Origin: Fallopia convolvulus
Taxonomy: Eukaryota > Streptophyta > Magnoliopsida > Caryophyllales > Polygonaceae
Assembly: GCA_964016875.1 (NCBI GenBank)
Contig: OZ024736.1
Span: forward strand, 40,890,707 to 40,954,706
Reading direction: 5' to 3'
DNA length: 64,000 nt
Part shown: one piece after another, positions 55,979 through 64,000 of the stretch
How positions within the stretch are numbered: the stretch's first letter is position 1
Layout: each line of letters begins with the position of its first letter
The notes under the pieces: generated by a model
Told to the model about the DNA's origin: nothing
Databases searched by the model: none
The model's input: the letters and a program-made list of their open reading frames with translations, nothing else
Made by a program: the position numbers and the translations under genes

Positions 55979-58153
55979 TCAAGTCTGAACTCCACCACCA
56001 CTCCCATACAAATCTTGATCCCATGGGTCAAGAAAACCTGTACATTTCTGGTCTGACGTCAGCGTCAATATTGGGACGGGTGTTGAGGATGATCCGTCAA
56101 GCTTTTGCCTCTTGTGAGGATGTACAGAAGAGGTATCCAGTATTGTTGGAGGAGAATCTGAATCGGTATTCTTTTCAGCTGTCTCCTCAGCTAATTGCAA
56201 GGTTTCAGAAGCCTTTAGTGTGTTTCCAAGTTTCTGCTGCTCCTCTACGATTTTCTCTAGATACCTACTTTGAGCTTCAATCCTCATTTGCAATTGCCTT
56301 TGTACCTATGAATCATGAAATCCAAAATCACCACCTACTAAGGTTAAGACTTTGAGAGAACTAATAAAAACCAAGAACAAACCTCAAGCTGTTCAGTAAG
56401 ACGTTTCTGAACCTCCATCTGAATCCTGAGTGTCTCGTTTACTTGCATTCCCCTGACACAAGGATGGAAAGAAGTTGTAGCCAATTAGAGTTGAGTTTCT
56501 GTCAGATAGAACTAGAAACTACTTAATGATAGTCATTACACAGATTCAAAACAGAAGTAGGGACTCACTGAGGAGAATCCATGTGAGAGTTACCATCAGC
56601 AGAATCTTTCTTCTCATCTTTAGAACCTAAGTGACGTGTTGGCTAGTAAAATCAGAATTGCTAACTATTGAAGTAGGTTTGGTATCCAAAACATGATAGG
56701 GCTTACCTTTACCATCTGCTGTCTCCTCTGGCAGATATTTGGCTAGGCGATATTTCTGCATACACAAATATAGCAGAACATAGTCATCATGTGCAAATAT
56801 GATGCAATAAGACTGTGTCAAAGGCAAATTTTCACTTGCTTAATATGTCTAGTAGCAGACTGGTTTAGCAAGAAGCTGAAAGACGACAACTAGAGTTTTA
56901 CATTAACTTTTGCAGCTAGATGTTAAAAGCTTAAAATCAGGCATCCTTCCTAAACCAACCTGTAAATGGCTTTTAACATGATAGATGGTTAAACCAGTTA
57001 CACCCATCAATTTTAGGACCCCTTTCGGTGTTGCCCCTGCAAAGTAAATATTTCCACCAGGCATTAGCATTGTAACAAGTATCATATAAATATCTATGTC
57101 CATGGAATATTAATTTGCACTAAAATAATTTCTTATATACTTGACCACAAAACTAAGTTGCTACTGCTAGCTTTAAATGTTGAACATAATAGTTTGTAGC
57201 AAAGTAGCTGCCTTGGGAAAGTACACCGCGCATGGATAAGTTGGGAGACCATCTGCCATAGTTGGAGCTTGAAAAGCATGAGATGATTTAAAGAAATATT
57301 GCCACAAAAAATCATAATATCATCACCATTCATGCATATCAATTACTCTAGTAAACAACATCTTTTCAGCAAAATGCAGACCTTCTGTTGGGACTTACAG
57401 GTGAACATTATCAAAAATGAAGAATTTAAACCTTGGATATTGCTGTCAGGTGTGATGAAATTCACTTTGTTGAAAGTGTGCTTCAACCCTTATAGAACTG
57501 CCTTAGGGTTGCTGCATAAAATTACTTCCAAGATGCAAGAAAACACTCTTGTGTTGAATGCAGTGAAAAACCCAAGATATAAAATGGTAATGATAGATCA
57601 AGATATCTTGAGATTCAAATCAACATCTGCAGATTTTGGTTTTATGAGAAGTACCTTTTTATGAGAAGTACCTTTTGATGGGATTCCACAACCATGTTCA
57701 CACTTTATATACCACACGTCTAAGTAACAAAGTGTAAGCTAACAATTAGTAGTAGTAGTTATCCGAAAAAACAAAGTTAACCAATTTACTACTGCCGCAG
57801 TGGCTATATATACATGCCAATAATATGCACTCCATTTAAATAGAAAAAAATGTGAACGTATTTGGTAAAACAAAGGGTGAAATAAATCCCAATTACTCTA
57901 GTGACAGGAGAATAATAAATTCAACATTGCTCACTCAAAGACGAAAAAAATACTCACTGTCTGGCCCACCGAGTTGTGTAATGGCATCAACGAAACGCTC
58001 ATGAAGCTCTGTAGTCCATCTTAAACGTTGCTTCCCACTTCCGCCTGGAGGAGTTGGGTTATTCACAGGAACACCAGCCTCAGAATTAGGGGCTTGATCA
58101 CTGCCCGGCTCAAAGCTTGTGGTTGATATCTTAGCTTGGTACATGTCATCCAT
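55979..58153 (-). CDS. PHL7: MYB-CC (GARP) transcription factor, PHL7-like
   Basis: Six coding exons with matching phases: 58153-57958, 57036-56960, 56755-56707, 56626-56569, 56452-56383 and 56305-55979; 258 residues. Start 'MDDMYQAKISTTSFEPG'. The GARP/MYB domain spans exons 1-3: 'KQRLRWTTELHERFVDAIT', 'ATPKGVLKLMGVTGLTIYHV', 'KSHLQ' joined to 'KYRLAKYLPEE'. The MYB-CC coiled coil follows ('NETLRIQMEVQKRLTEQLE', 'RQLQMRIEAQSRYLEKI'), then a Ser/Thr-rich tail. These nuclear factors bind P1BS-like sites; PHR1 relatives control phosphate starvation genes. The sequence is closest to the At2g01060 (PHL7) group as I remember it. The region 58154 to about 59800 probably holds 5' UTR exons. Confidence 0.9.
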
Positions 58154-60859
58154 ACTACAAATCTCCTAACAAACAAAGAAAACAATATCAATTTTTTTGA
58201 TATTTTGCTCGCAGCTAGAATACACACTCAATCAGAGATTTCATGCTTAATGTGTTCTGATTTTCAATTTTAAGTTTTTGAATCAAAGGTTTTATCCCAG
58301 CAATTTCCTATTTAAAAACCTTTTGTCACATTTCCGTACACAGTACACTTACGTCACCACCGCATAAAAATCAGTCACAGAAAAGAGAGGAAACAGGGAA
58401 AAGACAAAGGTTAGAAAGCTCTGTAGCGTCATTTATAAATTATATGACTTATAGACTCTAGTTGGTTATAAACACCATTACATCCTCAAACAGCTAGAAA
58501 CATGGAGATGCAATAGGCTTGATACAAGCTAGTGACGTATGCCCTTTTGTCGCATATAACTCCGGCAATAATTGCCCTTTTTTTAAATAAAAAAAACACC
58601 AAATGGCAATAATATACTCTTCTTACACCACCTGAAGTGAAATGCATTAAAAACATTAAAGACTTAACTACATCACAATTTGCATATCAAGAAAGATTCT
58701 AGCTGCCGATTTCTACAATAGAATGAATAGATGACAACAGAGATGAATATTTCCATAAAACATGAAGGCCGAGAAACACAAAGATCTACTTCCAGTCAAA
58801 TTAAAACAGAAACTTCCCACACTGGCCAGCTAAGAAGCAACTCCTAAGATATTCACAAACATATTTAGAGAAAGGAAACAGACCCTAGTAGCCCACGATC
58901 CATCTATTAGTTTAACTTATTAAGCTGTGTTACACAGAAACTCCGTAGGGGTATGGTTTCCTTTTTTTTTTTTGGTCGGAAGGGGTATGGTTTCCTTTTC
59001 CTGGGGAAACTTAAGATGATAATTGAAACACCAACAAACTCATTATTATAAGATGAGAATTGAAACACCAACAAAGGGTTCTACCATCAAGTAACCATCC
59101 CCATAAAGATCACTCCTTTTTTCATACTCATACTATCACTCTGAATGCTGTAGGGTGTCCAATCTTACAACAGCTTTAAATCAGACAGGAAAAGAATAGC
59201 CATCAAAACAAGCAATGCCTTCAAATTGGAATACAAAGGGAAATGCAAAGCCCACATCCCGTTGAAGAAGGATGAAGAAGGCCAAAAAATTGGAAGAGGT
59301 GTCACACCCAACGCAAACCCAATTTGAAATTCGCATAAGTTTGAATCACCCAAAAGATGAAAGCCAGCAAGAAGCAGCCACGAAAACCTCAGAACTCAGA
59401 AGCGAGCAAGCAAACCCACCTTAGGAAAAAAATGGACCAAATGATAATCAAACTCCAATCTAGTCACTGCCACCGGTGATATAGCTCCCTGATTTATAGC
59501 AAACTAAACACAAGCACAAAAAATCAGCTCCTTAATCGGACCATCCAAGACCACCGAGCATGAATTGATGCAATTTAATTCCACCAGTGAAATCCAAACC
59601 CCAACTAGCAACTCCCATCAATTAAGGGCTTGAGATATAAAGAAGGCAATAATGTTACCGCAAACAAAGTGGGACAAACAAACGGGAGAAAGAGCTACCA
59701 GAAGCAAAAAAGCAGGCACAAATTTGCTCGAGGCATGTAATGGTGAAGAGAGATTACCCAGAAATGAAGCGGAGGAGGACACCAGCATTAAACCAGATCG
59801 CCCCTGATGTTTCCTTCTTCCTCTCTCGATTCTCCGGGTTGGAAGCGCTGAGTTTTCGGCTCTTTTTTTTATGGTTTTTTGGGTATCCGCCTGTGTCTCA
59901 CAAGTCTTAACACAGTTCTAACCTCTTTGTGTGTGTCTCGAAACAAAAAAGAAAAGAAAAAATCAATGAAAAGGGCCCATCTTCTTAACTTTTTCCACAA
60001 CGTCAAGAAGCGAGACCAATTCGGTTATTTCTTGTATTGTTTTGCTTTGGCGAAAATTGTAGAAAAACCATCTGAAATTTATTAACTTTTGTTTTTATTG
60101 TTAATATTGTCATTATAAAAACTATCTATACGTTCTACTTGTAAAATTGTATTTTTGTTAATTAATGTACTCTTGTTAATGGTTTAGACCTGTTGGAGTT
60201 TTGGTTGCTTTGGAAATGGAGAAATGAACGGGTTTTCAAGAACAATTGTCCGAATAAAAACTATTTCCTTTTAAATCAGGTGCACAAATCGACCTTGAAA
60301 AGGAAACTCGTTTTGCAGTGATTCTATGGTCGGTTTATGCCACCCCCTTGTCGGCCTAGTAACCGCTTGCCAAAGCTTCCTTTGTAGAGATTGGGTTATC
60401 CAATTTCAACACGTTTATCGAGAAGCTAACCGTATTGTGGATCTTTTGGCTTCTATTGCGTCGATTTACTGCTGGGTTTCATGTTATATTTGAACCTTGT
60501 ATTAGTGTTCTCCCCTTTTATTGGATGATGTACGGGGTGTTGCACTCCTCCGAATGACTTCTTATAATGTCTCTTCTTAATTTTTGTTTTGAGAGATGAG
60601 TCTCTCTTTCCCAACCAAAAAAAATCTTCTCCCAACATCAAAGGTATGTAGAAGATAGGATCATGAGAGGCTAGGACTTCGGCATCTAGTCAAGCAGCAA
60701 GGACTTAGAATAGTATTATAAAATTTTTGTTTAAATTCTTATGGGCAATGCCCTTGACCAAAAAATCAACACTCAAAATTAGACTTTCAATAAAGAGGAA
60801 AATTGGCATGACATATTTTTTGAAAAATTCGTTTACGGGAGACGAACACATCATGTGCA
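58154..60859. other. PHL7-like 5' leader/promoter side and intergenic
   Basis: Includes two small direct duplications: 'aggggtatggtttcctttt' at about 58947 and 58981, and 'gaattgaaacaccaacaaa' (one variant) at about 59018 and 59057. Frames at 59165-59353, 59879-60085 and 60453-60641 show no known domain. Confidence 0.45.
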
Positions 60860-60879
60860 AGGGTTTTTTTCTTGGATGG

Positions 60880-61143
60880 ACGTGCATACTTTACGTGCAT
60901 CAAAACTAACGTGCATCAATTTTGAACATTTTTTCCCTAAATGTGCATCAAAATTCCGATGTGTTTTTAATGCACATTTCGGTACAAGCTTGTGCACATT
61001 AAGACATGAATCGATGCACATTTTAAGGCAAAACATATGCACATCTAGTGCCACACAAAAATTCGATGTGTTTTTATGTACATTTCACTACAACCTTGTG
61101 CATATTTTAGGCATAAATTGATGCACATTCATGACAATGTTTA
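60880..61143. repeat. Degenerate 'gtgcaca(t/c)' repeat array
   Basis: 'gtgcatca', 'gtgcacatt' and 'atgcacat' recur about ten times. A longer unit of about 107 bp occurs twice (starting near 60951 and 61057): 'aaaattcgatgtgttttta' or close variant, then 'acaa.cttgtgca.att', then 'a.tgatgcacatt'. The array resumes at about 61785-61850 after the MITE. Confidence 0.6.
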
Positions 61144-61778
61144 GGAAAAATTACTTCAAATAATGCCAACTTTTACTCATTTATTCAAAATAAAACCAAC
61201 TTTCACTTTTACTAGTTTTGGTACCAACTCTAACTATATTATCAATATTGATACGAGATTGTTTCCAGTGAAAAAACACGATAAAATTGATGATGTGACA
61301 ATTGAATAAGGTGACTAGATTAATGAAATAGGGTAAATATTAATTTATTGCTGACTAGGATTTAAATTAAAAAAATTCCAATTCTAATGTGAATAAATTC
61401 CAAACCCGGCTCCAAATCTGTTGATGAGCCGACATCGGTGAACATGAAGAGCAATAACGAGGGGAATTTCTGAAGGGGGAACATCAAGAGCCGATATAGA
61501 TGGAAGAGAGACGTTTGAGAACGTCATTCAGCTTTTCCAATTCATGGAGGATGGGCGATTTTTGAATCATCCTCTACTAAGTGTTATCATGTTATCCATG
61601 CAATGTCGCCTTATTCGACTGCCACATCAATGACTTTATCGGATTTTTCCGTCAGAAACAATCTTATATCAATATCGATAAATATAATAAATATTGGTAC
61701 CAAAACTAGTAAAAGTGAAAGATGATATTATTTTCAATAAATGAGTAAAAATTGAGATTATTTTAAGTAACTTTTCCC
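61144..61778. mobile_element. Long-TIR MITE / foldback element
   Basis: A 635-bp segment whose first ~175 bp match the reverse complement of its last ~175 bp with scattered differences. Examples: 'ttactcattta', 'tttcacttttactagttttg' and 'gattgtttc' occur in both arms, in the same order. Ends are 'ggaaaa.ttactt'. The interior has no coding capacity. Long TIRs suggest a MULE-type or foldback MITE; I could not find a convincing target-site duplication. Confidence 0.75.
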
Positions 61779-61934
61779 AAAAATTATGCACATCTAGCCT
61801 AAATGTGCCTCAAAAACTATGCACATCTATCTAGTGCAACGCAAAAATCTTTTTTCAAATTATAAATTACCTCTTGTTATGAAGTCCAAAATTTAGTCCA
61901 CATTATCACACTACAAGTTATCTATTTACACACA

Positions 61935-62243
61935 CATGTATTACACATATTATGTATGAACAAGTGTATAATGGAGGAAAATTGTGCAAGGTGAATTATT
62001 CACCTTCTTCACCTCCTTATTTCCATGCATAAATCATGGAGATTTACCAAAGTTTTACCCCACTCTTGGCCTATAAATATGGCCATCATCCATTGTAAAA
62101 TTTGCACCAAAGTAGAGTAAGAAATACACTCTCTAAAGTTCTTACTCTCCCTCCCTCTCTTCTAATGATCTAAAAGTTATCATAAAGTTTGTTTAAGTGT
62201 TCTTTCCAAAAGATAAAGTGGTCTTGCTTTTATAATCATTTCA
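61935..62243 (+). mobile_element. 5' LTR of a Ty1/copia retrotransposon (start approximate)
   Basis: Ends in 'catttca' directly before a primer-binding-like site. It contains a TATA box 'ctataaatatgg' (62071-62082) and a C/T-rich leader, as in short copia LTRs. The left boundary cannot be fixed because the other LTR lies beyond the window. Confidence 0.5.
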
Positions 62244-62263
62244 TAACACGTTATCAGCACGAG
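62244..62263 (+). other. Retrotransposon primer-binding-site region
   Basis: 'taacacgttatcagcacgag' follows the LTR end immediately. The 'gttatcagcacga' stretch is familiar from plant copia leaders and would pair with an internal part of a tRNA primer; the tRNA identity is inferred, not shown. Confidence 0.45.
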
Positions 62264-62779
62264 TCTCTAATTACCAATTGAGCTTCACTAATCACCAAGG
62301 TACAAATTCTATCTCTTTCTAATCTTAATCATACAACAAGTTTATTTCCTAAAACTGTTTTTTAGGAGTATGCTCTGTAGTTGCCCGATTTGGGATCTTC
62401 TACATCAGAAACTCGTTTTTCTTCCTAGATTTGAAACGATTTCTTACCAAAAATAAATCATGCTTTTGGATATGTAAAAGATACAAACAAAACATTACAT
62501 TTGCTTACCTTTAAACCGATTTCTCCTTCGAAAATCTTCAACTTCACCACTTGGATTGGAAGTAAGTTTTAACCAAAATAATTATGAGCATGATGTTGGT
62601 AATCACAATAAGAACAAGGCAAATGAAAAGCTCAATCAAAAATCTCCTATTACCGGCTCTAAGACGACGCATAATCTCGTCGTCGGCCATGGAGAATGTC
62701 GAAAGAAAAATTTGGTAAAGGTGGTCGCATATGGAGGTGGAGGAAGGAGATAAGGTCGGAAGTGAAAAAGTGAAAAGGG

Positions 62780-62885
62780 GGATGAAGGGAATCAGACTTT
62801 AAGGACTTCGGACTTTGGACTTAAAGGACCTCGGACTTTGGACTTAAAGGACCTCGAACTCTAAGGACTTTAAAACTTTAAAATT
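62780..62885 (+). repeat. Short tandem repeat in the copia leader
   Basis: Unit of about 24 bp, 'ggacctcggactttggactt' with 'aaa' between copies, present about three to four times with decay at the ends. It lies in the untranslated leader between the primer site and gag. Confidence 0.7.
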
Positions 62886-63135
62886 CCCGTTATATAATTT
62901 TCTTTCATTTCATATGATCTCTTACTTTTGTCTTACGTTATTGTCTATGCCTATATCTATATTGATTACTTCTCTGACTCACGCAATCTTTCTTTATGCA
63001 TTCCGAATATATCATCTACATGCATATATTTATTATTTGATATGACATGTCCTTCAATCGTCTTAGACACGACTCATGTATTATATTATTGATTATGTTA
63101 ACCTTTAATTTGCATATCTTTATATGTAGCAACTA

Positions 63136-64000
63136 ATGGCAAACATTGCTAAGAGGGAGTTTGACATCCTTGACCTATCGGGCCAGAAATACCTCGAATG
63201 GAGGGTAGATGCCATGGCTCACCTCAAGGCAAATGGCCTTGAGGAAACAATTGTGGCAAACAATAATGCCACCCCACAGGAAAAGGCGAAAGCCATTGTG
63301 TTCCTCCGCCACCACATTCATGAGAGTCTCAAAACTGAGTACTTATTTGTGGAGGATCCTATAGAATTGTGGGAGAGCCTGAATGAGCGCTATGCTCATC
63401 AAAATGAAGTTTTGCTCCCACAAGTAACACATGAGTGGAACACTATAAGGTTCCAGGACTTTAAGTCCATCACTGAGTACAACAGTGCTATCCACAGGAT
63501 CACTTCTCAATTGAGACTATGTGGTAAAACGATCACTCAGGAAGAGATGTTGGAGAAAACTTTCTCCACTATGCATGCTTCAAACATATTATTGCAACAA
63601 CAATATAGATTAAGAAATTTCAAAAGATATTCTGACTTGTTGAAAGTATTGTTGGTTGCTGAAAAGAATAATGAGCTCCTAATGAAAAACCACAACCTAA
63701 GGCCTACTGGCTCAACAGCTGCCCCAGAAGCAAATGCTATGAACAAAGCGTTCCATGATAGGAACGACAATGAACGTGGGCAGCAATCACGCCGTAACAA
63801 TGGGCGTGGACGAGGTCGTGGTAACTATGGGAGTCGTGGTGGTCGTGGTGGCCATGGACGTGGCCGAGTCTACAACAAAAGCCACGATAATCACCGTGAG
63901 AACCAAGGCTACAAAGGGGGTGTGAAGCAACAGGTCCAGACGGGTCCATCAGGATCCTCCCAGAAATCCAAATCAACATGCTACAGATGTGGCGTGACTG
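63136..64000 (+). CDS. Ty1/copia gag (5' part), running off the window
   Basis: The frame opens at an ATG at 63136 and stays open to the last base. The protein begins 'MANIAKREFDILDLSGQKY' and has the copia gag core ('WESLNERYAHQNEVLL', 'ITSQLRLCGKTITQEEMLE'). An Arg/Gly-rich region ('RGRGRGNYGSRGGRGG') precedes the start of a zinc knuckle ('TCYRCGVT'). The intact frame over 288 codons suggests a fairly young element. Integrase, reverse transcriptase and RNase H would lie beyond the window. Confidence 0.9.
   Translation, partial: MANIAKREFDILDLSGQKYLEWRVDAMAHLKANGLEETIVANNNATPQEKAKAIVFLRHHIHESLKTEYLFVEDPIELWESLNERYAHQNEVLLPQVTHEWNTIRFQDFKSITEYNSAIHRITSQLRLCGKTITQEEMLEKTFSTMHASNILLQQQYRLRNFKRYSDLLKVLLVAEKNNELLMKNHNLRPTGSTAAPEANAMNKAFHDRNDNERGQQSRRNNGRGRGRGNYGSRGGRGGHGRGRVYNKSHDNHRENQGYKGGVKQQVQTGPSGSSQKSKSTCYRCGVT

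Noticed and set aside
57299..57664. 121-codon plus-strand frame
   Set aside because: Lies in an intron of the PHL7-like gene and shows no family motif.
60880..61143. CRISPR-like array
   Set aside because: Plant nuclear DNA; repeats are degenerate and spacing is irregular, with no cas genes.

Overview
The window is nuclear DNA of a flowering plant, almost certainly a eudicot. The evidence is intron-containing genes of plant-only families (TIC22, RIC, MYB-CC, ALDH2B, LEA-2/CC), TTTAGGG-type telomere-like repeats, a Stowaway MITE, Mutator-like, copia, gypsy-type and LINE sequences, and AT-rich intergenic DNA. I could not fix the species.

Layout. 0.8-5.1 kb: an SNAPC3/SRD2-like gene (+) with an apparent 1-nt frameshift. 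6.5-6.8 kb: a Stowaway MITE. 7.5-20.5 kb: one large Mutator-like element (MULE, about 13 kb) with matching ends and an 8-bp target-site duplication. It carries a plant mobile domain (PMD/MAIN-like) gene (+), a captured coiled-coil host-gene fragment, an inverted repeat enclosing telomere-like arrays, and a decayed MURA-type transposase (-) fused to AT-hooks and an OTU protease domain. 20.7-38.0 kb is a host gene island: a CC/LEA-2 membrane protein (+), then TIC22-like, FAM32A-like, RIC/CRIB, MSP1-type LRR receptor kinase and mitochondrial ALDH2B, all on the minus strand. 38-49.8 kb is repeat-rich: LINE relics, SINE-like promoters, and a 2.8-kb LTR bounded by a 5-bp duplication. 49.9-58.2 kb: a small AGP-like GPI-anchored protein (+), a UBA2-type RNA-binding protein (+) and a PHL7-like MYB-CC factor (-). 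60.8-64 kb: a degenerate repeat array interrupted by a long-TIR MITE, then the 5' end of a copia retrotransposon whose gag runs off the window.

The most notable object is the MULE. Its two genes start just inside opposite ends and converge, the layout of maize MuDR, but the second gene is a PMD gene rather than mudrB. Both ends and the centre carry clusters of a 14-bp palindrome (CGCTTCATGAAGCG and variants). The 3' end of the transposase gene is duplicated in inverted orientation, which could form a hairpin. The transposase has several frame breaks and the PMD gene an in-frame stop, so this copy looks inactive.

The host genes do not form a pathway; they are ordinary single genes. Two of them (SNAPC3-like and the receptor kinase) show isolated 1-nt frameshifts in otherwise well-preserved reading frames. 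These could be assembly errors or recent null alleles.
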